Assembly: GCA_035378985.1 (NCBI GenBank)
Contig: DAOSUR010000021.1
Location: forward strand, 1-35,492
Length of the DNA stretch: 35,492 nucleotides
Source: Anaerohalosphaeraceae bacterium
Lineage (GTDB): Bacteria; Planctomycetota; Phycisphaerae; Sedimentisphaerales; Anaerohalosphaeraceae
Direction: 5' to 3'
In this document: one piece after another, positions 8,153-16,060 of the stretch
Layout of the letters: every line of letters starts with the position of its first letter
Numbering within the stretch: the stretch's first letter is position 1
Translations under genes and position numbers: made by a program
Notes under the pieces: generated by a model
The model's database searches: none
The model's input: the letters and a program-made list of their open reading frames with translations, nothing else
What the model was told of the DNA's origin: nothing

Positions 8153-8384
8153 ATTCAATTTCAACCTTTGGGGCCTGTTTCTCGTATCGGAGCAGCTCAT
8201 TCAGCAAATTGTTATAGGCCGCAATGCTGTCTGCACAATCCTTCTTTGCCCCGGCGGATGATGATACCGCCGCAGCCGGAATGGTGTTGACAGTCTGACA
8301 TTGCTTGCAGCGCACTTTTTTTCCGGCATACTCATCCGGTACGCTGTAAGCATGGCCGCACTTTGTACACGAGAAGTTAATCAA
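8148..8384 (-). CDS. small zinc-ribbon protein
   Basis: A 78-residue hypothetical protein. The N-terminal 35 residues form a zinc ribbon with two knuckles, CTKCGHAYSVPDEYAGKK and then VRCKQCQTV, like the regulatory-protein zinc ribbons common at the N-terminus of larger proteins. The remainder is an alanine/serine linker and a short amphipathic helix (YNNLLNELLRYEKQ) and ends there, so only the ribbon and a tail are present. The start codon is TTG: a strong AAAGGAG (8393-8399) sits eight bases upstream and no ATG fits. Function is unknown; metal-dependent protein or nucleic-acid contact is the most that can be said. Confidence 0.7.
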   Translation of the reverse strand: MINFSCTKCGHAYSVPDEYAGKKVRCKQCQTVNTIPAAAVSSSAGAKKDCADSIAAYNNLLNELLRYEKQAPKVEIES

Positions 8385-8392
8385 AGCTGTAT

Positions 8393-8399
8393 CTCCTTT
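8393..8399 (-). promoter_or_regulatory. ribosome-binding site fixing a TTG start
   Basis: AAAGGAG on the minus strand with eight bases of spacing to the TTG at 8382-8384. It decides the start of the zinc-ribbon gene. Confidence 0.7.
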
Positions 8400-8400
8400 C

Positions 8401-8553
8401 AGGATAATACAATCAGCTTCCTAATTCTTATGCGTTTGAGAAAAAACTCAAACTTTCAATAACAATACACATCAAGGATAATAAAAAACTTCAATCAAGA
8501 TATAATTATTGAATCGTATAAATATGATTTTCGACCGCTTCTTGTATTATCCT
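8401..8553. repeat. three copies of AGGATAATA between divergent genes
   Basis: AGGATAATACAA at 8401-8412 recurs inverted as TTGTATTATCCT at 8542-8553, a perfect 12-bp match. A shorter direct copy, AGGATAATA, lies at 8475-8483. The stretch also holds TTCAAT (8490-8495) with ATTGAA (8508-8513), and GTTTGAG-AAAAAA-CTCAAAC (8434-8453). These AT-rich repeats fill the region between the minus-strand zinc-ribbon gene and the Rrf2 operon and could be regulator sites. No gene is seen in 8385-8702. Confidence 0.5.
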
Positions 8554-8640
8554 TTCAAAGAGCAGCCGACATTATACAAGACGGTTTCCTATAAGTAAAT
8601 GTTTCAAAATATCTTTTTTTACATTTTTTCTGAAAAACAT

Positions 8641-8668
8641 TTGCATTCTTTTTAAGTAGAACTATAAT
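8641..8668 (+). promoter_or_regulatory. promoter of the rrf2-cupin-hcp operon
   Basis: TTGCAT (8641-8646), 16 bp and a perfect TATAAT (8663-8668) give a start near 8675, about 28 bases before the regulator gene. Just upstream, AAATGTTTCA (8597-8606) and TGAAAAACATTT (8631-8642) form an imperfect inverted repeat overlapping the -35 box. ATAG-TC-CTAT straddles the -10 end (8666-8675). Either could be the autoregulatory site of the Rrf2 protein. Confidence 0.6.
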
Positions 8669-8702
8669 AGTCCTATATAAAAAAGGAACAAACAGACATA
8701 AA

Positions 8703-9131
8703 ATGGATATAATTAAAAGAAACACCGATTATGCCCTTCGCATCCTGTCGGAGTTAGTAAATGATCCAAACCGGCAGAGGGTTCTTTCAGCAAGGCATCT
8801 TTCCGATGTACTGCATATTCCCTATCCGATTACCTGTAAACTATTGCAAAAGCTTCAAGATTGTAAAATTACCACGTCCATTATGGGACCTAAAGGGGGA
8901 TATACATTAGCTCGTCCACCCAGTCAGATTACCTTTCTGGAGGTGATTGAAGCAATCCAGGGCCCCATTCATATGAATCGGTGTTTCTTCAACCGCTTCC
9001 ATTGCCCGCTGAAAGAACGATGCCCTCTTCGAAAAAAACTCGGAAAAATCCACGAGGACATTCTGTTTTCCCTGAAAACTACGACTCTCGAGGAAATTCA
9101 GGACAAAGGATTGAATCAAACAGGAGAATAA
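8703..9131 (+). CDS. Rrf2-family Fe-S transcriptional regulator
   Basis: A 142-residue winged-helix regulator of the Rrf2 family (IscR, NsrR, RsrR relatives). The N-terminus has the family pattern DYALRILSELV, the recognition region SARHLSDVLHIPYPITCKLLQKL and the wing GPKGGYTLARP. Three cysteines in RCFFNRFHCPLKERCPLRKK (spacing C-x6-C-x5-C) match the cluster-binding loop of this family, so it probably senses NO, O2 or iron-sulfur status through a bound cluster. Being first in an operon with hcp argues for an NsrR-like NO sensor, an inference from context. Only three bases separate it from the cupin gene. Confidence 0.85.
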   Translation: MDIIKRNTDYALRILSELVNDPNRQRVLSARHLSDVLHIPYPITCKLLQKLQDCKITTSIMGPKGGYTLARPPSQITFLEVIEAIQGPIHMNRCFFNRFHCPLKERCPLRKKLGKIHEDILFSLKTTTLEEIQDKGLNQTGE

Positions 9132-9134
9132 ACA

Positions 9135-9485
9135 ATGACCACTGACGGCAGCGTCAAAATTCTGGAAGAAATCAAGGCTCGGGCCGTTTCTCTCAATGAC
9201 CTGGTTCAATATGCTTGCGATTCTATTGTCAGCAAAATCCTGCTGGACAAGCCCGTCGGATCGCTGACCCTCTTTGCCTTCGACAAAGGGCAGCGGTTGA
9301 GTGAACACACCTCCCCCTATGACGCCGTGGTTCAGATTATCGATGGAACGGCGGAATTAACCATCGGCGGACAAACAGTACCCGCCGAAAAAGGCCAGAT
9401 TGTGATTATGCCTGCCGGAATCTCCCACGCGGTTCACGCGAAAACCGCCTTCAAAATGCTTTTGACGATGATTCGTCAAAAATAA
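9135..9485 (+). CDS. cupin-domain protein
   Basis: A 116-residue single-domain cupin. The small beta-barrel is visible as FDKGQRLSEHTSPYDAVVQIIDGTAEL (motif 1, with His as ligand) and then GQIVIMPAGISHAVHAKTAFK (motif 2, PAGxxHxV). Small stand-alone cupins of this sort often accompany Rrf2 regulators and redox genes and may bind a metal or small ligand. The actual reaction is unknown. Its position between the regulator (3-bp gap) and hcp (44-bp gap) makes it part of the operon. The N-terminal 40 residues are helical and could be a dimerisation or partner-binding segment. Confidence 0.8.
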   Translation: MTTDGSVKILEEIKARAVSLNDLVQYACDSIVSKILLDKPVGSLTLFAFDKGQRLSEHTSPYDAVVQIIDGTAELTIGGQTVPAEKGQIVIMPAGISHAVHAKTAFKMLLTMIRQK

Positions 9486-9529
9486 AAAAAATGGAATAAC
9501 CCAACTCAATTGCAGGAAAGGAGATACAA

Positions 9530-11179
9530 ATGTTCTGTTATCAGTGTGAACAAACAGCCGGCGGAACAGGGTGCACCAAAATGGGTGTGTGCGGCAAAAC
9601 TCCGGAGACAGCCGACCTTCAGGACCTTCTCGTTTATGCCGCCAAGGGTATCGCCAATTATGCGCATCGTGCCGGACAGCTCGGTCTTCGAAGCAAAGAA
9701 ATCGACCGATTCGTTGTGGAAGCCCTTTTCAGTACGGTAACGAATGTCAACTTTGATCCCCAGCGGCTGGAAGAGCTGGTTCAGCAGGCGGACAAAATCC
9801 TCATCCAGGCCCGCCGACTCTATGAAGAGGCCTGCAGGAAAACCGGCAAAAAGCCCGAACCTTTGTCCGGACCGGCTGCCTGGCGGGCCCCCTCCAATCG
9901 TCAGGAGATGCTTCAGGAAGCACAAGCTGTCGGTATTGCCAACCGACTGGAAGCCTGCGGGCCCGATGCGGCAGGACTTCAGGAACTGATTCTGTACGGC
10001 TTGAAGGGGATGGCCGCTTATGCCGACCACGCTATGATTCTCGGCGTTGAAGACAGCGGCGTCTATGCCTTTTTTCATGAAGCCTTGGATTTTTTGACAA
10101 GCGATCAAGCTCAGGAGGTCAATGCTTTGGTTGGAATGGCCCTTAAGGTCGGCCAGGTCAATCTGAAAGTGATGGAAATGCTCGATCAGGCCAATACGGG
10201 AACCTATGGACATCCCGAGCCGACCTCAATTCGCATCTCTCCGGTCAAAGGCAAGGCCATCCTCGTTTCCGGACATGACCTGCGGGATTTGGAACTGCTG
10301 CTCAAGCAGACGGAGGGCAAGGGCATCCATGTTTATACGCACGGGGAAATGCTGCCGTGCCTGGCCTATCCGGGTCTGAAAAAATACAACCATCTGGTCG
10401 GCAACTATGGAACCGCCTGGCAGAATCAGCACAAGGAATTTGACGCTTTCCCAGGGGCAATTCTGATGACGACCAACTGCATCCAGCGTCCGAAAGATAC
10501 CTACAAGGACCGCATCTTCACAACGGGGCTGGTGGCGTGGCCCGAGGTGCGGCATATCGGTCCGGATAAAGACTTTACCCCCGTCATTCAGGCTGCCCTG
10601 GCCGCTCCCGGATTCACGCAGGATGCCCCGGAAAAACGCATCACCATCGGGTTTGCCCGTAATGCCGTTATGAGCGTGGCCGGCCAGGTCATCGAAGCCG
10701 TCAAAGCCGGCAAAATCCGGCATTTCTTCCTCATCGGCGGCTGCGACGGTGCCAAGCCCGGACGCAATTACTACACCGAATTGGCTCAGGCCGTCCCGAA
10801 AGACTGCGTCATCCTCACGCTGGCCTGCGGCAAATACCGCTTCAATATGCTCGATTTCGGCAATATCGGCGGCATCCCGCGGCTCCTGGATGTGGGACAA
10901 TGCAACGACGCCTACTCCGCGATTCAGATTGCCGTCGCCCTGGCTAACGCCTTCGGCTGCGGTGTGAACGATCTGCCTCTTTCGCTGATTCTCAGCTGGT
11001 ACGAACAGAAGGCCGTCTGCATCCTGCTGACCCTGCTGCATTTGGGCATCAGGAATATGAAGCTGGGGCCCTCCCTGCCGGCCTTTGTCGGACCGAACGT
11101 GCTGAAAGTGCTTGTGGAACAGTTCAACATCGCCCCGATTTCCACCCCGCAAAAAGACCTGGCGGAAATCCTGGGCTGA
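9530..11179 (+). CDS. hcp: hybrid cluster protein (hydroxylamine reductase / NO reductase)
   Basis: Hybrid cluster protein of 549 residues, full length. Hcp contains a cubane cluster and a unique Fe-S-O hybrid cluster, reduces hydroxylamine in vitro, and is regarded in vivo as an anaerobic NO reductase and protein-S-nitrosylation factor. The N-terminal cysteines are C3, C6, C15 and C21 (C-x2-C-x8-C-x5-C), ligands of the first cluster. Hybrid-cluster ligands are in the conserved HGEMLPCLAYPGLKK, TTNCIQRP, GGCDGAKPGRNYY, LTLACGKYRFN and the late LGIRNMKLGPSLPAF regions. An ideal AAAGGAG is seven bases before the ATG. It is the third gene of the Rrf2-led operon and is followed 14 bp later by a ferredoxin-like gene that may be its electron donor. 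Confidence 0.96.
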   Translation: MFCYQCEQTAGGTGCTKMGVCGKTPETADLQDLLVYAAKGIANYAHRAGQLGLRSKEIDRFVVEALFSTVTNVNFDPQRLEELVQQADKILIQARRLYEEACRKTGKKPEPLSGPAAWRAPSNRQEMLQEAQAVGIANRLEACGPDAAGLQELILYGLKGMAAYADHAMILGVEDSGVYAFFHEALDFLTSDQAQEVNALVGMALKVGQVNLKVMEMLDQANTGTYGHPEPTSIRISPVKGKAILVSGHDLRDLELLLKQTEGKGIHVYTHGEMLPCLAYPGLKKYNHLVGNYGTAWQNQHKEFDAFPGAILMTTNCIQRPKDTYKDRIFTTGLVAWPEVRHIGPDKDFTPVIQAALAAPGFTQDAPEKRITIGFARNAVMSVAGQVIEAVKAGKIRHFFLIGGCDGAKPGRNYYTELAQAVPKDCVILTLACGKYRFNMLDFGNIGGIPRLLDVGQCNDAYSAIQIAVALANAFGCGVNDLPLSLILSWYEQKAVCILLTLLHLGIRNMKLGPSLPAFVGPNVLKVLVEQFNIAPISTPQKDLAEILG

Positions 11180-11193
11180 AAAAGAGGATTCCA

Positions 11194-11919
11194 ATGCTTC
11201 GGAATATCGTCGTAATTGATGAAGAAAAATGCGACGGCTGCGGCCTGTGTGTCAAGGCCTGCGCCGAAGGGGCCATCCAAATCATCAACGGCAAGGCCAA
11301 ACTGGTCAGTGAAACGTACTGTGACGGCCTGGGGGCGTGTCTGGGACACTGCCCCCGGGGCGCCATTACCATCGAGCAGCGCCGGGCGGCGGCATTCGAC
11401 GAGAAAGCGGCCCACGAACACGTAAATCGGCTGAAAGCCGCATCCGAAAAACCTTTTTCCGGCTGCCCGGGGATGAAAATGATGCAGCGAAAACCGCAGG
11501 AAACTGTTGTCGGCACCGGCGACAGTGAAATCCCTTCTCAACTGGGCCAATGGCCGGTGCAGCTGAAGCTTCTGTCCCCGACGGCGCCGTATTTCGCGCA
11601 GGCCGACCTGATGCTCGTGGCGGATTGTGTCCCCTTTGCGATGGGAGATTTCCATCCTTCGCTGCTGAAAGGACATACCATTGCCGTGGGGTGCCCGAAA
11701 CTGGACGACCGGCAATATTATGTCGAAAAGGTCAGCCAAATCCTGCGGCTCAATGACATCCGCTCTCTGACGGTTGTTCGGATGGAAGTCCCCTGCTGCA
11801 GCGGCCTGACCCAAATCGCCCGGACGGCCGTTGCCGACAGCGGAAAAGCAATGCCGTTTGAAGAGATTACTATCTCGCTGAACGGACAAATCATTCAGCG
11901 CAAGACACATCCGGCTTAA
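11194..11919 (+). CDS. 4Fe-4S dicluster ferredoxin-domain protein
   Basis: A 241-residue iron-sulfur protein. Residues about 12-58 hold two ferredoxin motifs, CDGCGLCVKAC and CDGLGACLGHCPRGAI, enough for two 4Fe-4S clusters. The remaining 180 residues match the C-terminal extension of the 4Fe-4S proteins commonly paired with Hcp in anaerobes. They carry further cysteines (SGCPGMKM, LVADCVPFAMGDFHP, AVGCPKLDD, VPCCSGLTQ) that could bind another cluster. Coupling to hcp at a distance of 14 bp suggests it carries electrons to Hcp in place of the Hcr reductase of enterobacteria. This is inference. The stop is only 6 bp from the convergent gspK-like stop. Confidence 0.85.
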   Translation: MLRNIVVIDEEKCDGCGLCVKACAEGAIQIINGKAKLVSETYCDGLGACLGHCPRGAITIEQRRAAAFDEKAAHEHVNRLKAASEKPFSGCPGMKMMQRKPQETVVGTGDSEIPSQLGQWPVQLKLLSPTAPYFAQADLMLVADCVPFAMGDFHPSLLKGHTIAVGCPKLDDRQYYVEKVSQILRLNDIRSLTVVRMEVPCCSGLTQIARTAVADSGKAMPFEEITISLNGQIIQRKTHPA

Positions 11920-11925
11920 GGCGGC

Positions 11926-14900
11926 TTAATGCGGATTCGGCACGGTCTTGACGGCCAGCAGCCGCGGGCGGTCTCCCGGTGCCCAGATCTGACTGCGGTC
12001 AAAAATCGCCAGCACACGCCGCTGCGGGCCGCTTTGCCCGATGCGGACAACAATATAGGCCGTAAAGACATCGCTGCGGGTTGTAAAAATATTGGACAGA
12101 TGCGAGAGAATTAAATCTCGCTCCTCCAAATCCCCGCGAATTGAACGGTCCCCAACCACATCCAGCCCTTCCTGCTGGGCATAGACTCTCATCGCCGGAA
12201 TCCTTGAGAGCATCTCTCCGAGGTGAGCATAAGGCCGATTCTGGATGATCAAATCGGCATAATCCTCCACAACCTGCGAGGTGGCCGGATTCGGATCAAC
12301 CAGATTGATGGTTCCCGAACTGTGCGTCAAAATCCCCGGAATCGCCGCCGCCAAAACCGGTCTGGGGGCTGTATTGATATTGATTCGACCCGGCAGAGAC
12401 CCCTTTTCCCGATTCAGAAAACAGATAAAGCCCAGCAGGTCCGGGTCCTTGACAATATCATAGCGAATATCTCCCTCAGAAGACGCCCGGGCAACGGCCG
12501 TCGTAACCGTATTGGGGTCGCTGCCGCTCTGGTTGCCGACAAACAGCACCTTTTGAAAATCGCCGAGCGTAAAAAACGTCCGCTCCGCTGAGAGAGACGG
12601 AAAATCCGCAACCGGCATCTGCCAGCCGTCTTTGTCCACCGTAACCCCGTTGGCCGCCCCGAGCGTAGCCGGGCTTGGGGAAGGCGGAACAGCCCGCTGA
12701 TGAACGGCCGCGGAGGCATTCGTAAACTTCCATCCGGTATCCTGCCGTTTGAGCACGTGGAGAGTCGGAAGACCATCTGCCGGATTATCGGTCAGCACAA
12801 GTTCGATTTGGGCTCGAGGAATCCGGTCAACCGTGAGAAATCTTGCGGGATTATCCGGACAGGGCCGCTGCACATCGATGCTGTTGGCATCCGTCAGCAT
12901 CATTCCCAGACCAAAACCTGTAAAGACTACATCCACAGGACTTGCATTTGCGGAACGTATGACAAACCGACCGGGCAAATTCGGCGTACCGGATGGAATC
13001 GCTCGGCTCGGCGTGTCCGGAATCGTAAACTCAACGGGAGTTCCGCTCCGCTGCCGAAACACAATCCGCCAGCCGTTCAATGAAATCGGAGAATCATACG
13101 GATTCAGCAGTTCAAGGGCCGCCTCCGTCGGATTGTTGCTGTTATCCCGAACTACAAACAGCTCGGAGACAAACGGCTGGCGTTCATAGCCGTAAATCAC
13201 ATCCGTTTCGCTCAGGCCGAAATCCAGTTTTTCAAAAATCCGTTTGCCATCTGCAACCGCATCAATGTTAACAATCGGAATCGACGAATCCTGCGCATTC
13301 AGTTCGGTGCTGACCTCCAGAATCAGCCGCTTGATAACGGCCCGGTTAAGAAAAGTCGGATTGCTGTTGACCTGTGCCGGGGTCACAGCAGACGTATCCG
13401 GGTCCGTCCAGGCCGTTCCAAAGGGCCCTGTGGTGCTCACCGTACCGTCATCCAGATAATCAATCATATTGGCGACGATTTGAGCGGCCTTGCGGGCAGC
13501 GGTTTGAAGCGATTCTCCCTGAGACAGATAATATCCTCGAAACACATAGAGCAGATGCAGGATATTGCGGCGGGCTTGAAGCGTATTGCTCAAAATATCC
13601 GCCCTGACGCTTACAGCATATCCGTCGGCGGGCATAAAGATTTTGCGGTAGACTCTGCCGAAAGTGCTCAGTTCGCTCTCGGACCAGCCGACAAAATGCG
13701 GCTCGCCGCCCCAGCGCAGATTACGGTCAAAACTGACAAACGTGCACACATGCCGGCGGTCGTAATAATAACTGTAGTTATGCGGATTGGCGGTCCACGG
13801 ACCTGTATCATCAAAGTTTTCCGGATTCATCCGCAGCTTCCAAACCCGAAAATCCTCCGCAGAATCCACCGGTATCCGCTTGACCCGCAGGGCGACATTC
13901 CAGCCGCCGACAAACTCCCCGCGCCCAAAGTCAAAGGTTTGATACATCCCGAAAACAGGAGGCATTACAGACAGATTCATTTCCCGCTCAAAACGGGCTA
14001 CGGCCTTGCTGGTCAGCAGAAACCGATTGCGTATCTCCACCTCATCGCCGATATCAAAAAGGGTGTAAGCAGAGCCGGGATTCTCAATATTCAGGATGGC
14101 TTCCTTGTGATAGTTTTCTGCTGTCACGATTACGGAAGGATTGGCCATTCTGGCCTGTCGAATCACAGGAGGCATCGCCCGGTCATCTCCCCGCAGAAAC
14201 GCCTCATAATCCGCCTCTGAAAGCCAGCGTCCCTGTCCGGTCCATGGAGTCGCTTTTCGGGTCAGGTGGGCCGTGTTCAGATTCAGCATCGCACAGTTGT
14301 CGATGATCCGCACAGCTGCATAGATTCGCTCCCCGCTCGGAGTTTCCATCGCAGGCACCCAGAGACTGTCGGCCACCCCGTCCCCGTCGGCATCCGCCGG
14401 GGCCCAGAAAACATCTGTCAGGTTCGGATAATCCGGCACAATCGCCCCCCAGAATTGAGGATTGTTCTGCGGGTCAAGCTGTCCGGTCCCTTCCCGTAAA
14501 ATCCGATCCCAGACATTCGGCGCCGGCCACAGACTGGACAGATACGGCCAGCGGTACAAATCATCCGTCGGGTCATCCGTTGTGCCGTTATCGCTGATTC
14601 GCACCGGTTCCAGCGAGGCCAGCCACGAGTCCGCTGCCCCCGGGGCATCATACGGTTCGTTCGTAAGTCCCTTCCCGTCACAGAGCCCGCTGTTCAAATT
14701 GTATCCGAACAAATCCTGCAAAAGCACCAGTTCTATTTTGTCAAGCACCATCCGCACAGCCTGGTCCATCTGATGTTCCTGACGGGCGGCTGTCCCCAGA
14801 ATATCCCCCACCCGCGAAATCATCAGGAACATAATGCCCACCAGCGAAAGCAGAACCGCCGCCACCACCACCAGAATCAGCGCTGAGCCGCGCTGCCGAT

Positions 14901-14931
14901 TCAACGGTTTGTTTCGTCTTGTATTCCTCAT
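11926..14931 (-). CDS. very large GspK-like minor pseudopilin
   Basis: A 1001-residue type II secretion GspK-like protein; typical GspK is about 300-350 residues. The N-terminus has a prepilin signal, RQRG before SALILVVVAAVLLSLVGIMFL, without Glu at +5, as is known for GspK, which caps the pseudopilus tip. The SAM/helix-hairpin-helix style segment GRININTAPRPVLAAAIPGI is at 848-867, and a related MLNLNTAHLT lies near 215. Residues about 602-660 (ALELLNPYDSPISLNGWRI, then IPSGTPNLPGRFVIRSA) resemble a lamin-tail domain, a beta-sandwich frequent in secreted proteins. DADGDGVADSLW at 180-191 looks like a calcium loop. It is the last gene of the secretion cluster, 33 bp after the GspJ-like gene. 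Confidence 0.8.
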   Translation of the reverse strand: MRNTRRNKPLNRQRGSALILVVVAAVLLSLVGIMFLMISRVGDILGTAARQEHQMDQAVRMVLDKIELVLLQDLFGYNLNSGLCDGKGLTNEPYDAPGAADSWLASLEPVRISDNGTTDDPTDDLYRWPYLSSLWPAPNVWDRILREGTGQLDPQNNPQFWGAIVPDYPNLTDVFWAPADADGDGVADSLWVPAMETPSGERIYAAVRIIDNCAMLNLNTAHLTRKATPWTGQGRWLSEADYEAFLRGDDRAMPPVIRQARMANPSVIVTAENYHKEAILNIENPGSAYTLFDIGDEVEIRNRFLLTSKAVARFEREMNLSVMPPVFGMYQTFDFGRGEFVGGWNVALRVKRIPVDSAEDFRVWKLRMNPENFDDTGPWTANPHNYSYYYDRRHVCTFVSFDRNLRWGGEPHFVGWSESELSTFGRVYRKIFMPADGYAVSVRADILSNTLQARRNILHLLYVFRGYYLSQGESLQTAARKAAQIVANMIDYLDDGTVSTTGPFGTAWTDPDTSAVTPAQVNSNPTFLNRAVIKRLILEVSTELNAQDSSIPIVNIDAVADGKRIFEKLDFGLSETDVIYGYERQPFVSELFVVRDNSNNPTEAALELLNPYDSPISLNGWRIVFRQRSGTPVEFTIPDTPSRAIPSGTPNLPGRFVIRSANASPVDVVFTGFGLGMMLTDANSIDVQRPCPDNPARFLTVDRIPRAQIELVLTDNPADGLPTLHVLKRQDTGWKFTNASAAVHQRAVPPSPSPATLGAANGVTVDKDGWQMPVADFPSLSAERTFFTLGDFQKVLFVGNQSGSDPNTVTTAVARASSEGDIRYDIVKDPDLLGFICFLNREKGSLPGRININTAPRPVLAAAIPGILTHSSGTINLVDPNPATSQVVEDYADLIIQNRPYAHLGEMLSRIPAMRVYAQQEGLDVVGDRSIRGDLEERDLILSHLSNIFTTRSDVFTAYIVVRIGQSGPQRRVLAIFDRSQIWAPGDRPRLLAVKTVPNPH

Positions 14932-14964
14932 ACAGCCCTCTCTTGATGCAGAGGTTCCCTGTCG

Positions 14965-16044
14965 CTACGGTTTCAGATCGACAAGATAAGTAAAGGTCTT
15001 TCCCTCCGGAAAAACCCCTTTGGAGTCATACAGGGTAAACGTAAACTTCAAAACCGAGCCGATTTGTGTCTCGAACTCTGACGGATTCCGATTAAAGTAA
15101 TACCCCTTCAGGTTTTCTGTATCAATTCGGCCGCTCGTGAGCGTATAACCGTTGGCCGTACCATCCCATCGCTGTGTGTCTGCATCGCTGTAATTGCCGT
15201 CATAATTCGGATCAATTTCAGGCCACCATCGCATATAACCCGGCTCCCAAATCTGCACATGAAACTGGCCGACCCCCTTGCACAAAAGCATGTGAATGGT
15301 ATTGGCGGTCGTTTGCGGAGTGGAAAAATCGATTCGCGGACCGCCCTCCCGGGAAGAACTGTCTGCCACACGCAAATCGAGCACCTTAGCCAAAATCTCT
15401 CTCTTATAAGCCGTAAAATCTAAACCAAGCCAATCCTCCAGAGACATTGTCTGGTACTCGAGTGAAAAATTCAGATTCTCAAATGTCGCCTCATTCCAGC
15501 CCGCTGAAAAATCCGGAAACACCGGCAGACTCGAATCGGAAGTGAGCAGATGCTGAGTGCGGCAGAAAAGACGCTTTCGCGGGTCCGGCTGCTGAGAAGC
15601 CCGCCGTCCGTCCGTCTCTCGTCCAAAACTGTAGCAAATACGAGCCAAATTGGAGTGAACAAGGACTCCTCCCTCTGCGGGCTGCGGGTCATAAGATTGA
15701 AAGGAGCCGACTGCAAAAAAATACATCCGGTCAAAACTAAGATAGCGGTCCGGAACACCATCGCCGTTTTCATCAAGAACGGAACCATCAGATTTAAGAT
15801 GCGGAGAAGGCGCCCAGACCAAAGCAAATTCAGCATCCTTCTGCAGACCGGCCAGGTCGGTTTTTAACTGGTGTGTAATGGCCTGATACTTCTGCATAAT
15901 CTCCGCTGTAGCCGAGGCCGCTCGATAGGCCTGCACCGAATGCCGGAAGACAACCCCTGAAACAGCCAGCATTACAACCACCAGCGTCATCGCCACCAGC
16001 AGTTCTACAATGGTAAAAGCAGGTTGTTTTCCGTTCCGGTTCAT
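14965..16044 (-). CDS. GspJ-like minor pseudopilin
   Basis: A 359-residue protein with class III prepilin signal: MNRNGKQPA, cleavage, then FTIVELLVAMTLVVVMLAVSG with Glu +5. The helix continues as VFRHSVQAYRAASATAEIMQKYQAITHQLKTDLA, typical of GspJ/PilW-type minor pseudopilins. The soluble part is longer than GspJ of Gram-negative models and ends in the strand pair VLKFTFTLYDSKGVFPEGK and FTYLVDL, which fits a GspJ beta domain. Assignment rests on gene order (H-I-J-K) and on the long helix; similarity of the globular domain cannot be checked by eye. It would form the pseudopilus tip with the GspI- and GspK-like proteins. Confidence 0.7.
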   Translation of the reverse strand: MNRNGKQPAFTIVELLVAMTLVVVMLAVSGVVFRHSVQAYRAASATAEIMQKYQAITHQLKTDLAGLQKDAEFALVWAPSPHLKSDGSVLDENGDGVPDRYLSFDRMYFFAVGSFQSYDPQPAEGGVLVHSNLARICYSFGRETDGRRASQQPDPRKRLFCRTQHLLTSDSSLPVFPDFSAGWNEATFENLNFSLEYQTMSLEDWLGLDFTAYKREILAKVLDLRVADSSSREGGPRIDFSTPQTTANTIHMLLCKGVGQFHVQIWEPGYMRWWPEIDPNYDGNYSDADTQRWDGTANGYTLTSGRIDTENLKGYYFNRNPSEFETQIGSVLKFTFTLYDSKGVFPEGKTFTYLVDLKP

Positions 16045-16060
16045 ACGCTTCGATGGGGCC

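Noticed and set aside
8434..8453. GTTTGAG-AAAAAA-CTCAAAC as a terminator
   Set aside because: The 7-bp stem is A/T-rich and only three T follow it on the plus strand. No plus-strand gene ends nearby, so it is kept only as one of the local dyads.
10226..11194. A 322-codon minus-strand frame opposite hcp
   Set aside because: It is antisense to a clear full-length Hcp and shows no recognisable protein features.
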